The notes: a model not told the origin generated them from the sequence alone. Positions 1-12,605 are shown, numbered from the stretch's first letter. The stretch: 64,000 nucleotides of DNA from Erigeron canadensis (GCF_010389155.1 NC_057765.1:27530980-27594979); one strand, 5' to 3'. Numbers and translations: made by a program.

Positions 1-1826
1 CGTAAGCATTTTGGAAAGCTAAACCAATCATTGAGCAAGTGTTCAACTGTCACCTAAAGAAATTGTCTAGAGTATCTTTCTAATAATTATATAATAAAAT
101 ATTGTTGGGCTAGCACGAGATGAATTCATATCTCTCTCATTTTGTTGAAAATTTTAGATGATAGATTTTTAACTCTATATCTATTAATCCTTATTTGTAC
201 ATTTTTTTTTTCTAAACTCATTTGTTCATCTTATTTTTATTATAATAAGTCTTAGTTCACTATCTTATACATATTGCTAAATAATTATTTTCATATACGA
301 AAATTTATACTCATTTATAGTAATCATAACAATCTTATTTAGCACGCTAGTATAGCTAGCAAGACATATACAACAAATATAAGGCACATAAACAGAAACA
401 ATTTAAAGGCCAAGAACATCATCAAGTAAACTCAAATGAAGTCCAATAATTCCACGCATGAATGTATAATCCCACATTAACCCAAAACATACCAAAGAAA
501 CATATAGTCGATATAATAATATCACTTCATTTTTACTACAAAGCAAAATTATATGATGGACGTTTGAATGATGCCCCGTAAGTAGGAGAAAATTTTTATA
601 TTACCTCAATTTATTTATTCAAGTCATTCGCAATCTTATTAAGTGAATCCTCCTTCAACTACATTAAGTTTAACTAAAGAGGTTGTTATATATTAATACT
701 ATTACCAAATAATGTATTATAGTTGATTAGTCGGGTTGTCCATAACAATAAAATCCCTAGTATTGAGGTCTTGAATTAAGATACGTTGAACACTTAGAAA
801 AAATAATAATAATAATAACAATATGAGGGCCATTTTTAAGGGTAGGTGAAAGAAGGAAGGTGAAATAAGAGGGTGAAGTTGGTGAAAAATTATGGGGTCG
901 ATGCGAAATGGGTTAAGGTGATGAAAAGATAATGATTATATTCGGCTATGGTTTTGTAGACCTTATTCATTGTTACTACCTTGTTTTATATTACTTTGAT
1001 TGGTGATATTATGAGTATAGTGGGGTATTAAATTTGAAGGGAATGGTTAAGGGAGAAAAAAAAAATAAATAAAAAAATGGTGAGAAAATGGAGCTGGCGT
1101 GACAGTAAAAAGTATTAATAGAAATGGTGAACGGTTTATAGTGGTCTAGAAAAAAAAAAAGAAGTTTGAATTGGTTAAAAGCACAAAATATATCAATGCT
1201 AGCTATGTAAATCAAAAGCTAAAAAAAAAAAAAAAAAAAAAGCCATTACAAAAAAAAAAAAATCTTTAAAAGGTTGTGTCAACAATTCAGTGCTACATGA
1301 AGTGTCGCTTTAAAAAAAAAAAATTTCTTACAATTAGTAAAAAGGGCAAGTTAGCATAAGTTTGTGAGTCCATTCAAAAATATTATTAAACTAATCGTTT
1401 AAGTAGCCTATAATCCAATATTATATCATGAGTTAAACATTTTTTTTCAATGATACATTTCACGTGTCGAATCCTAAGAGATATCTTGTTGACGAAACTT
1501 TGAAATTATCGTTGGATGAAAATATAAGATTCAAATACTGTAGAGAAACAGTTTAGATTAGGAATCGAATGATATAAAATCTAAAACATTGTAAATATCA
1601 AGTTGTTTATCTTCAATGGAAATATATATTTATGTGGATAAGTATATTGTATGGTTATGGTAGGTATCTGGTACGTCATCATATGTTGGTATATATAAAC
1701 AGTACAATGGAGGTGGTACGGAACTGGGCTACGAAATAGCATTAGATGAAAAAAACAAACATCTACAGTTATTCAGTGATAGATTTCAACAGTATGTCCA
1801 ACTAAATTTCGAGACGAAATTTTCTC
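1..1826. other. AT-rich intergenic DNA, no gene recognised
   Basis: AT-rich sequence with several A-homopolymer runs (around 1220-1260 and 1311-1322) and no ORF that looks coding. The last ~100 bases should be the 3' internal end of the LTR element that follows, but no reverse transcriptase, RNase H or integrase motif was readable, so the internal region is either decayed or mostly lost. Confidence 0.5.
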
Positions 1827-4351
1827 AAGTGGGGGAGACTGTAACATCCGTCACCAAAAACCGGTACTTTATTATAGTCACTAACTTGAATTCCTAATTT
1901 CTTGACTAGGCTATAGTACTAATATAAAAAAAAACCAATCATAATGTTTATAATAATAATAATACCTAAAGCTATTAAGGTGTTGAATGTTAAATTAATC
2001 TGACTAAAAAGATCTCATATTAAAATGTATGATACATCACAAATTGGATAAGCCTCCTAATTAGCTAAATTAGTTCGGCCATAAAGGGATTTACATCCCA
2101 TTCAAATTCAGTTTCTCATAACATCAAGTCATAATTTTAGATAACCACTTAATAAACTCCAATTGAAAATATAAAACTCTTTTGTTCCATGTAGTCTTAT
2201 GGCTAAACAAATAAAAAAAAAAATCAAAAGAAACTCAAACAACAAAACTCTTTTCTTCTCCTTGCCATTCGATTCAAGCATCACCACCAAGAGTCAAATT
2301 TTAATCATCTCATTGTCAAAGCAAACTTTGGTAAGTTTAATTATAATTCTATTGAATCTTGATTTAAATTACAATTAATAATAAAATTCTTAAGATTATA
2401 TTCTATTCTTTTTTTTAAGGTATCTAAGAAGAAGATCATCAATCTTGGGGTAAAATCACTTATATTCTCTTTTCATATATATTAGTCTTTTTATTTATTA
2501 AATATATATATATATATAAGCATATACTTTCTTTTATTTATTAATTTTTATTTATAAGTAACCTATTTGATTAATATATATTATGGCAAATTTATAATAA
2601 TGAATGAAAGGGTTTTTTTAAGGTTAAATCAAAAGCTTGAAGTATAAATCATATTAATGTTAAAAGTTTATGTATTTATTGTATTATAATAACTAATGTA
2701 ATAAGAGAAATTCAATTATGAAAGCATGGAAATCATAATAACAGATGTAAATAGGTGTTGGAAAGATTTGAAAGTTTATATATGAATATTAGTTGTAGTA
2801 GTCTTTAAAACAGTAAGTTTGGGTTATTTCAGAATCTGGACAGATTCTGTTTGTTAACTTTGAAATGTCGTATCTTGGTCATGGAAGATGGTTAAGTCAC
2901 GTTTTTGGTGTCTAAAATTTAATTTCAGGAAGTCTACTTTCTGGTGGAAGTGGTTTCGTGTCAAAATATGAAGTTTAAGGTTGTCAAACGGATTTTATAA
3001 CAAAACTGCGCAAAGCTGAGTTTTCAGAACAGATTTAGGTCGACTTCAAATAGTCATATCTTGGTCGATTTTATGAACTGGAAGATTATTTTTTTCCAGA
3101 AACATTTTTAAGATGTTAAGAGTGTACAGTAAAAATTTGGATTTTTTTTTGAAACTTCGAAGGCCCTTAACTTTTATAAAACTTTTCTGTGCGCAAACAG
3201 TGAATTTATTAACTAGTCTGTAATTATCGAATTTTTAAAAATAGTTCAAGAACAAAATAAATTCTGTAAAAATTCATTTAAGTATCTAACACATAAAAGT
3301 TACTGTGGTAAAAATTTAAGGACTTGGTTAGTTCGGGTGATCTAGAATAAAAATTGATAAAGTTACCAAAAATTCAGCGAATAAGAGCTTGTAGAACTAA
3401 ATCATAAATCATTAAAACAAATACTCTATATTAAGTTATGTGACTTGTAACTTAATAATAGATGACAAATCAGTTGGGAATATTTTGAAAGTAGCCATAT
3501 ATGTATATATCATCAAATACGGGTTACAATGGATGGTTCTTGACCATGTCTGTAACTTGTTCATATATATGTTGTGTAGATTCTAGCGACCTTGTTGGAC
3601 TTTGCATAACTACTTGCTTGTTGAGGTGAGTTTCGTGGCCCCTTTTTATATTATTTCTTTGAGGGAAAATGATGCTCAAAACACTTTTCATTTCTTTACT
3701 AGTTGTGCCAAAACTTGTTTGTTTTCATGGACAAATACGTGTAATTATGAAATGTGTATGTTAGCTTGCTTGTATTGATTTCTTTGATGCAATAGATGTC
3801 TTTTGGTATCTATTGAAGACTATTGGAAAACTATCGACCAACTTTACACTCCAGCTGGTAGTTGTTGGTATTTAAAGCATGATTGAGATGTTGGCAGGAG
3901 TGATGGGGATTGTGTTGTTGGATAACTATGATGGCATTGATCAGTATTTAGTATGCTACTACATGTATATATTTACACTATTGTCCAAACCTCATATATC
4001 ATGCACAACAAACTCATTTGTATCCCTCTAAACCTACGAACTCACCAACGTTATGTTGACATTTTCAAGCATTCATTTTCAGGTGATAACAATGCTTAAG
4101 AAGATTGAGCTTATGGACTTTAGGAAGACCAATAAAGAGATCCTTCATGGACTCCTAGATTGCATGTGAAACATTGAACACTATTTGCAATTGTTACTTC
4201 TTTGCTATTTGAGGCGTGTTGCCTAGACTTTCCGTTTGTGAAAATTACATTTATTTGAATTTCATTTAGTATGACTCTATTATAAAGTCCATGTGCTATA
4301 ACTATATCTTTTCGTCATATCCTACGATTCTGCCTAAGGTGGGGTGTGACA
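1827..4351 (+). mobile_element. Ty3-gypsy-like retrotransposon 3' end: polypurine tract and ~2.5-kb LTR
   Basis: A polypurine tract (aagtgggggaga, 1827-1838) stands one base before TGTAACATCC at 1840. The sequence up to GGGTGTGACA at 4351 is bounded by TG...CA, giving an LTR of about 2512 bp. The combination of a PPT of this form, an LTR start TGTAACA and an LTR end GGTGTGACA is known from plant chromovirus (Tekay/Del-type) Ty3-gypsy elements. No coding sequence is visible in the LTR. The 5' LTR and most of the internal region are absent from the window, so no target-site duplication can be paired; the five bases after the LTR are TTTAG. The family assignment is inference from the ends. Confidence 0.72.
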
Positions 4352-5235
4352 TTTAGTGCTAAAAGTGTAAGAGACTTAAATGTTGTGTTGAAAATAAAAG
4401 AAAATCAAAAAGTATACAAATTTAGTGCTAAAAGTATAAGGGTTAAAATGTTGTGGTGAAAATAAAATGAATAGAAAGTTTATTATTCTTTACAAGTTTT
4501 CCCGTACATTTCTTTCTAATATATGTGTTAAAAAGTTTGTTGCTAAAGTGTAAGAGGTTAAAATGTTGTAGTTAAAATAAAAGATTATCAAAAAGTAGAA
4601 AAATTTAGTGTTAAAAGTTAAGCTATTGTGGTGAGAATAAAAAGATTAAAAAGTTTACTAAGAATTATAAAAATTTTGTTCTAAAAGTGTAAAGAGTAAA
4701 ACTATTATGGTGAAAATAAAAAATAAAATAAAAAGTATACTATTTGATACACGCTTTTCCGTACCTTAAAATAAAAGAAAATTAAAAACTATGAAAGTTT
4801 AGTGCTAAAAGTGTAAAGAGTTAAAATATTGTGGTGAAAATAAAAAGAATACAAAGCTTACTAAAAAGTATTATAGTTTAGTGCTAAATACAAAGTTTAC
4901 TAAAAAGTATTATAGTTTAGTGCTAAAAGTGTAAAGATTGAAAGTTTTGTGTTGAAAATAAAAAGAATAAAAAGTTTACTAAAAAGTATTATAGTTTAGT
5001 GCTAAAAGTGTAAAGATTGAAACTTCCGTGGTGAAAGTAAAAAGAATAAAAAGTATACTATTACTAAAAAATATTATAGTTTAGTGCTAAAAGTATAAAG
5101 ATTGAAAGTTTTGTGGTGAAAATAAATAGAACAAAAAATTTACTAAAAAGTTATAGTTTAGTGTTAAAAATGTAAAGATTGAAACTTATGTGGTGAAAAT
5201 AAAAAAAATAAAATAAAAAAAATTTTTACACGCTT
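4352..5235. repeat. AT-rich tandem array, unit roughly 70-90 bp
   Basis: The motif tttagtgctaaaagtgtaaa recurs about ten times, each followed by a segment like gttgtggtgaaaataaaaag and often aaaaagtttactaaaaagta. Units vary in length through small internal deletions. The array starts at the base after the LTR end. The same core (ctaaaa-gtgtaaa, then ggtgaaaa) appears in the Helitron interiors near 6530 and 9070 and, reversed, in the array at 63410-63720. Confidence 0.8.
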
Positions 5236-5574
5236 TTCGAGACTTGTTTTTAATATATACATATATATATATTATAATGGGATCTCGTATACCAGGAAAA
5301 GTAAAGATTTTTTTTTTTATAATTTTTCTCTTAAGTCTTAAGAGCAAATTAGACTTAACAACATGCCATCTTTATGTACCCAACTCCAATTCTAAAGGAA
5401 TATATTTTGTATTCATTCCTAGAAGTATTTTAGTTTTAAAATTTGAATCCAAAACCCAAGTCTCAGATACCCCAATACCAATCCGTTATTGATGGTTGAT
5501 TACGAACAATTAAGAACTACACTTGCAAGAATTGAATAATTTTTTTTTCTTTTAACATGATAATTAGTCTATTA
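5236..5574. other. Intergenic spacer between tandem array and Helitron
   Basis: Contains one 82-codon open frame without recognisable domain or codon pattern; I regard it as chance. Nothing else is visible. Confidence 0.5.
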
Positions 5575-6727
5575 CTAGATATTACACCCGTGTCCAACAC
5601 TGGACACGGGATTTACGATATTATCAATATTAGATCTTCATACATTTAAGTCATAAAAGCTTATAATTTTGAAAAAATACGGTTTTAAGTGTTATATTTT
5701 GCAAGTTATAGTACAATAATCATATTTTCGTCACTGTCATTATTAGCCTAGACATATTAATGAAATTGTTTGTTGTAGTCATTACACAAGGCACATGCTA
5801 TATATAATAATTTATCCATTATAGAATATCTTGAAACCAGATGTACTCATAATGTGATATTATTATGAAAGATAATTAAGAATAAAAATATAAACATATT
5901 TGTGATCTTGTACTTGACATTTAGGTATATGGATTTAATCATGATGCGCGTCCATAATACGCATAGGTTTATTTTCAATCACTTGTTCTATGATAATATG
6001 ATAACAATTAGGATTATTTGTATATTCATTGATAACAGTTAGGACTCTTGATTTGAGTGACAACTGTAACTTTAAACATTAAAATGCAAAACTAATATAT
6101 GAAAAAGGAGAAAATTATGTACCTTTTTGATTGAGAGATAGAATGAATTTTGAATGGAGTTTATATTAATTTGGATTTAGGATTTAAGTAACCCTCTGTT
6201 GTAAATCATGTTTGGTTATATGATTGTCCCATATCCTGTGATTCCTATTGTGTTTAAGACAATGATGTTGTATATCGTTATCTGTTATTATGTTTGGGAT
6301 ATATATCTAAAGCTAACATTGTATTTATATCTAATATTAAACTAAATATTAATATTTATAATTATAAAAATCTAATCTAATATTTGTTATTAAGTCATTA
6401 GGTTTTGAAATAATTTTTTGTAGAAAATATTTGATATGTTAAAAAAAATTTATTTAATTAAATGATTATAAATTTTAAAAAATTCTCTCAAGTTGACGGC
6501 TAAAAATAAATATAAATTAAGTATTCAGGGCTAAAAAGTGTAAATTATTGATGGAAAACAAAAAAGTGTAAATAATGAGACTTATTCTACAAATGATAAT
6601 GATTATTAAGATTTTTAATTTGTAGTTTATCTAAATGATGACATCATCAAAAGTCAATTTGATGAAATCCAACGATGTGATTGGTTAATAAGTCATTAGT
6701 TCAACTGTCTTATAGTATATATAAAGA
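5575..6727 (-). mobile_element. Non-autonomous Helitron, copy 1 (~1.15 kb)
   Basis: Read on the minus strand, it starts TCTTTATATATACTATAAGA (6727 downward) and ends with a GC-rich hairpin CCCGTGTCC-agtgt-GGACACGGG, a short spacer and CTAG at 5578-5575. The flanking bases are A before TC and T after CTAG, the expected A/T Helitron insertion site. There is no Rep/helicase ORF, so it is non-autonomous. A sister copy lies at 8200-9275 in the same orientation, with long near-identical stretches, for example the region after the hairpin and the 5' 100 bp. Confidence 0.85.
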
Positions 6728-7578
6728 TACAAGATATTTCCAAATCGTAAGGTATCCCAATCTTAGTTATTATCCCGATCTTAATATTGGTGTCTATCAT
6801 GAGCATGAAACGGAATTGCACAGAACTATCACATGTTTTGGCCTCACAACTTATTCCAGAGTCACTAATATGTTATACATATGTTTAGTGGAGTTGTGTG
6901 GTTTAATTATGATACGAATATACGATCAATACATAAATATGTTTTGTTAAGGTCTACGATCCTAGTCTTTATCTTTTAGCGACCTCATTTTTAATGAAAA
7001 ATATATATATTTTAGGGATCTCTAAAACTGTCAAACGACAATATATTTATATCACCTCTAGCTTTTAAAGTAAAACTTAATGTCAATTGTTGTGAAGACA
7101 ATTTTGGTATAGCAAGCTACCATTTGGGCTTAGCTATCATGAATAGATTAAGAGATATGTTACCAAATTAAAAATCACAACAAAGCCCATAATCAGAATT
7201 TTTAAATCATGTGCTCGAATTGAGGTAAAACTGGGATGAAACCGGGTTTTTAAGAAGAACAGTTTAATAACTACCATTGGTTCGTTGTAAATGAGCTATA
7301 TTCTACCGTGTGAACCGTTGTGTTTGGACAAAAATTGGACCGGGTTCAAAGAGAATCCATGTTAAAACTTAATATTATGGAGTATCTATGTTAAAATTCT
7401 TTTGGTACATACTTGTAAGGTATTTGGCCTCAATCCGATGTGATGTGAAGTTTTTTTTAGTTGTAAATCATGCTGGTCGTTCTTTTTTGTTTAATAATAT
7501 TTGATAAATTGGTTAAGGAGCATTGCTTCTGGCATTACATTACATTACATTATATATTTGAGATAAACAAAAATAAAA
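6728..7578. other. Intergenic, no gene recognised
   Basis: AT-rich DNA between the first Helitron and the foldback element. An 89-codon frame crossing its left edge (6681-6950) starts inside the Helitron and has no domain resemblance. A short acatt repeat lies near 7535-7550. Nothing else stands out. Confidence 0.5.
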
Positions 7579-8075
7579 GAGAAAATCACATGATTAGCCA
7601 AATTTCATTGCGATAATATCAAATTAGCCAAGTTTTTTTGGATTTTCACAAAATAGCCAACAAAATCGCAATGAGATCTTCAAAATCGCAATGAGAACAT
7701 CAAAATCGCAATAAGATTCTACAAAATCGCAATAAGATTATGAAGAATCGCAACGAGTTTATGAGAATCGCAATGAAATTCTGAAAATCGCAATGTGATT
7801 CTTCAGCATAATCTGTATGAAATCCTGCAGAATCTCTATAAGATCCTGCATAATCTCTACGAAATTCTCCTGCTGAATCTCGTTGCGATTATGAGAATCT
7901 CCATGCAATTCTACAAAATCTTATTGCGATTTTGAAGTTCTCATTACGATTTTGTAGATCTCATTGCGATTTTGTCAGTTTATTGCGATTTTGTTGGTTA
8001 TTTTATGAAAATCCAAAAATTTGTGGCTAATTTAATACAATCGCAATGAAATTTGTCTATTCATGTGATTTTCTC
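7579..8075. mobile_element. Foldback/MITE-like palindromic element (~497 bp)
   Basis: The ends gagaaaatcacatga (7579) and tcatgtgattttctc (to 8075) are exact reverse complements, and inverted pairing continues inward (attagccaaatttcattgcg against cgcaatgaaatttgtctat, with differences). Each arm is built from diverged ~20-bp repeats around atcgcaatgaga or its complement, so nearly the whole element can fold into one long hairpin. The flanks share aaacaaaaataa on both sides (7566-7577 and about 8078-8090), a possible target duplication, although low-complexity A runs weaken this. No ORF. Confidence 0.75.
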
Positions 8076-8199
8076 AAAAACAAAAATAAGTTACATATTA
8101 GCTCTCCATTTGATAAAGTCACGATGTTGCCTTTTGTTATATGGATGATCCGTTGTGCTAGACAAAAATAAATTAATGTTTTAACTTTATAGATTTTTA

Positions 8200-9275
8200 C
8201 TAGATTTTAGACCCGTGTTCAACACTGGACACGAGTTTTACGATATTATCAATATTAGATCTTCATACTTTTAAGTCATAAAAACTTGTAATTTTGAAGA
8301 AATACGGTTCTAAGTGTTATATTTGTAGTACAATAATCATATGTTTGTCACTGTAATGATTAGTCTAGACATATTGATGGAATTGTTTGTCGTAGTCATT
8401 CCACAAGCCACATGCTATATATAATAATTTCTTCATTATAAAATATTTTGAAACCAGTTATATTCATAATGTGATATTATTATGAAAGATAATTAAGAAT
8501 TAAAATATAAACATATTTGTGATCCTGTACTTGACATTCAAATATATGTATTTAATCATGATGCGCGTCCATAATACGCATAAGTTTATTTTCAATCACT
8601 TGTTATATGATAATATAATAACAATTAAGATTGTTTTTATATTCTTTGATAACAATTAGAATTCTTGATTTGAGTGACAACTGTAACATTAAACATTAAT
8701 ATGTAAAACTAATATATAAAAAGGAGAAAATTATGTACCTTTTTTATATTGAGAGATAAAATAAATCTTGAATGTAGTTTATATTGATTTAGATTTAGGA
8801 TTCAAGTAACCATTTGTTGTCAATCGTGTTTGGGATATGTATCTAGAGTTCACATTGTATTTATATCATATATTAAACTAAATATTAATATTTATAATTA
8901 TAAAAATCTAATATAATATATGTTAATAAGTCGTTAGGTTTTGAAATAATTTTTTTTAGAAAATATTTCATATGTTAAAATTTTTTATAATTTAATTAAA
9001 TGATCATAAATTTTAAAAAATTCTCTTAAGTTGATGGCTAAAAATAAATATAAATTAAGTATTCAGGGCTAAAAAGTGTAAATTATTGATGAAAAATAAA
9101 AAAGTGTAAATTAATATAAATAATAATATAATAATATATTTGGATAATGATTATTAGGATTTTTAATTTGTAGTTTATCTAAATGATGACATCATCAAAA
9201 GTCAATTTGATAAAATTTAGCGATGTGATTGGTTAATAAGTCATTAGTTCAACTGTCTTATAGTATATATTAAGA
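8200..9275 (-). mobile_element. Non-autonomous Helitron, copy 2 (~1.08 kb)
   Basis: Same family and orientation as 5575-6727. On the minus strand it begins TCTTAATATATACTATAAGA at 9275 and ends with the hairpin around gtgtCCAGTGTTGaacacgg, then CTAG at 8203-8200, with A and T flanks. The left hairpin arm carries a substitution compared with copy 1, so its stem is slightly imperfect. No ORF for a Rep/helicase is present. Confidence 0.83.
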
Positions 9276-9968
9276 TTAAGATTAAGATTAAAATTAAGAT
9301 GTGCTATACAAGTTGTACAATTGGTACAAGTCGATACTTTCTCAAAAATAACTTTTGATGTCCAACAAAATCAAAATTAAATCAAAAATTAAAATACAAC
9401 TCGATTAATTTAGTTGTCTAAAACATGGATATATTTAAGTTGTATTTTTTATTGGATGTTGAAATACTTAAATATTTTTTATAAAAATAAGTGACCAAAT
9501 TATTTCCATTTGTTAGCAACAATAAAATAGGCTATGCATAAAAAATTCAAAATTTAAGAAACTTCCAAATATTTTATAATGTAGTAAGTGATTTAATCGA
9601 GTTTTGATTTTTACGAAATATTTACATGAAATTTAAAATTTTGTAAATATGTTTTTTACGTTTGGAAAATGATGAAATGTTTTATTAGAAAATTTAACCA
9701 TGTAAATCATTATTTTTGAGAATTTTACTAGATATTTCTAGTGTTATGAAAATGATGAGCATTTTAAGTATTTGTCTTTATTTAAATATTTTTAATGTAG
9801 AGTGTATATGGTTTTAACATGGGAGGATCCATTCACGTTTAGAGTCTCAATTTATACAATTGCAGGGGTAAATTATTTAAAGGTATTTTGAAAGTCATAG
9901 GTTATATCTTAGACATTCATGTAGTTTAAAAGTAATAATAGGATAAGTTGTTCTTTAAAATAATAAAA
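9276..9968. other. Intergenic; short (attaag)n run then AT-rich DNA
   Basis: Directly after the Helitron is an imperfect (attaag)n run to about 9299. The rest is AT-rich and without coding signal. Confidence 0.55.
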
Positions 9969-10235
9969 AATTTCATTATATCACTATGTGATTTGCTGTT
10001 TAATCAATTTTGTATCATTAGAAACTCCTCTCTCAAACGGACATTAGTGTGGCTCCGTCAAAACTCTCATGTACTGCACATGAGGGTAACTTAGTCATTT
10101 TGCTTCTAAAAAACCCATTTCACCTTCCCATTTCAAACAATCAGATCAAATCCTTGTTTTTCCCCAAAAACTCTTTTCTTCACCAATCTGAAAAAACAAT
10201 GAAATCTGAATCCCAAATTATATCTCTATCGATCT

Positions 10236-10269
<34 letters not shown>

Positions 10270-11271
10270 ACAAAACCCAAATTTAAAAAGAAAAAAATCA
10301 ATAGATTCAGCCTCTACTGCTTCGAATTTGGTGCGCAGCACCTTGTCTCCGTCGCAATCTTACCAGCCGCCACAAACCACCATGCTGCCACCTCTTATTC
10401 CAGGTGGATCTGATCAACTGGTGGCTGGGGAGGCTTCGATTGGGGCTGGATTAATTCTGGGTTGAGATCAGATGCCAAATCGATCGATTTTAGGGTTCTT
10501 AGTAATAAAACCCTAATTCAAAATCCTAATTTTGATGATGTCGTCGCTGTTGTACAATCACCACCACTTTCGGCCACTTCTGTGGCGAATTCTGAGCAGA
10601 ATAGGGCTGGGAAGGGACCGATTTTTGTTGTTGTTGCTTCTGTCTTGAGATCTAACACTCAATCGATCGAATATAGGGCTGTTTATACCGAAGCCCTAAT
10701 TAAAAACCCTAATCTGGGTTCAACTGCCGCACAACCACCATCAACCACCCACACGCAGCCACCTGAACAATTAATTGATGGGAAAGGGGCGGATTTGATT
10801 AAGGAAGGTCATGGTTTAATCCTCAATGGAATAAATATATATATATATATATGATGAAGAAGTGTCAGAGAAGAAAAGATAGAGACCACAGAGAGAGTTT
10901 TTCAAGAGAATTAATTTGGGATTCAGATTTCATTGTTTTTTTCTTTTTGTTGTTGTTGAATATCCTTAATTATTATTAAGAAAGAAAGATTGGGGAAGAA
11001 TATAGTTTTTGGTAAAGAAAAAATGAATTTGATCTGATTGTTTGAAATGGGAAGGTGAAATGGGTGTTTTAAAAGCAAAATGACTAAGTTACCCTCATGT
11101 GCAGTGCTCATGAGAACTTTGACGGAGCACATTAACGTCCGTTTAAGAAAGGGGTTTCTAATAATACAAAAAGTTACCATAGGGTGAAGTAATAATAATA
11201 AATAAATAAAAAAAAAAAGAAAGAGGCGAAAATTGATAAAACAATAAACCACATGATGATCTAATGAAATT
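9969..11271. mobile_element. Long-TIR (Mutator-like / Pack-MULE-like) element, ~1.3 kb
   Basis: About 200 bp at the left (9969-~10190) is repeated inverted at the right (~10985-11271). Shared landmarks are aatttcatta / taatgaaatt at the outer ends, the block around cgtttgagagaggagtttc, and an inner block containing gcacatgagggtaacttagt. The right arm carries an extra A/T-rich insertion near 11180-11220. No transposase is present. The 600-bp interior is less AT-rich than its surroundings and has open frames. Long TIRs plus a short gene-like interior fit Pack-MULEs; exact termini and target duplication are not resolved. Confidence 0.68.
10201..10854 (+). pseudogene. GC-richer gene-like insert inside the long-TIR element
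   Basis: Two abutting open frames cover 10049-10465 and, from a non-ATG start, 10462-10854. The first has a His run (residues about 64-73, from a CAT repeat at 10238-10268) and then a Ser/Pro/Gln-rich segment. The second holds two related segments (KSIDFRVL...LIQNPN and QSIEYRAV...LIKNPN), and the DNA shows a matching ~180-bp internal duplication. I do not recognise the protein. The frames begin in the TIR and no continuous ATG-initiated gene spans them, so captured or decayed host sequence is more likely than a working gene. Confidence 0.35.
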
Positions 11272-11321
11272 TGCTAAACTTAAATATAACATTTTATGTT
11301 AGACTTATCAAAAAGAAAGAA

Positions 11322-11431
11322 AAAAAAAGATTCAAAGACAACACATAAGAGAACTTTCACCTCTAATTACAAAAGTAAAAAAAGATTCAAAGACAACACA
11401 TAAGAGAACTTTCACCTCTAATTACAAAAGT
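11322..11431. repeat. Two tandem copies of a ~55-bp unit
   Basis: The segment from aaagattcaaagacaacaca to ctaattacaaaagt occurs twice in direct succession with almost no difference, implying a recent tandem duplication. Confidence 0.9.
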
Positions 11432-12605
11432 TTTGTTAATTGTTGGGATAAAAGGGGTCTCAAAGGTTCCCCACCAATCAGTCTAAAATAGATAAACACG
11501 GTAAATAATATAAGAACACAATAATTAACGTGGAAAACTCTAAAACCAGAGAAAAACCACAGGCCTCTAAAGAGAAAAGATTCCACTATATGAAAATTTG
11601 TTACAATCATATAGACTAATCTCTTAAGCCTACTGTCCCAACCAATACACTTGAAATCAACAAGTCATACACCGTAAAACAAAGATCCCGACTAATCTTC
11701 TACACATAAGAAAACACCCAACTTTAGTTTACTCGGACCATCACCGACTTCCGTTTAGTATTATTGTGACTTTTTGGGACTATTTGGGACAAATGTAACG
11801 AAAGACTTATTGATATATTTATACATATGTAAAACTTACACAACACACTTTATAATTTGTAAAGTTTTTACAACACACTTTATATACCAAGCTTTTTTTT
11901 ATACACTTCAATAAACTTCTTAAAAAACTCTTTCCACAAGCTTGTTATAATCACTTCCACATATTAATTAATTATTAAGTTACTTCCATCACTGATTAGT
12001 TTAGTCATGATTCGCCGGGTAACAATGGTTATAAAGATATGCCCATCTTCAATCATATTCATAATTTTTATATATCTATTCACCCTAATCTTCAAAATTG
12101 ATACCATATATTTTTTTTTTCTTCAAAACTTTCTCAATATATATATTCACAACTTATCCAAAAGTAAAAAAAAATCTATCTAGTTGAAATAGTACAATTG
12201 GGGACCTTTTACCAATTAACGACACATGTACTTTGGTAAAAGCTTTTACTCATCATCATCATCAGCATCATCTCACAAATCACAACAAATAAACCCCCCA
12301 CCACCTCTCCCTCCTTCCCAACTACTCGTACTATTTATTCATTCTTCTTCTTTCACAATATACATATACACATACACATATACATATAGAATAATAAAAA
12401 ACCACCTATATACCTATATCTAATCTATATTTATTTGTATATCTATACTACTACTACTAATAATTATTTATATCTGTATCTATACATAATTACATATTAA
12501 CATATACATATTATTTCCAAACCCTAATAAATTAAATTCCACCGATTTTCAAACAGAGTCGGTTTTCACCGATCGGAATTTCACACACACACACACACAC
12601 CGCCG
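11432..12605. other. Possible retroelement remnant and ARI promoter/5'UTR
   Basis: 11440-11640 contains taacgtggaaaactctaaaa followed by gaaaaaccac, a phrase often met in plant LTR retrotransposon sequence, but no LTR pair is visible. From about 12220 to the ARI start codon the sequence is pyrimidine- and CA-rich, with an (AC)n run at 12582-12600 five bases before the ATG region; this is probably the 5'UTR. No certain TATA element could be chosen among many AT runs. Confidence 0.4.

Noticed and set aside
7660..8050. Regularly spaced short repeats resembling a CRISPR array
   Set aside because: Plant DNA with variable, diverged units that form one palindrome; no conserved repeat/spacer structure and no cas genes.
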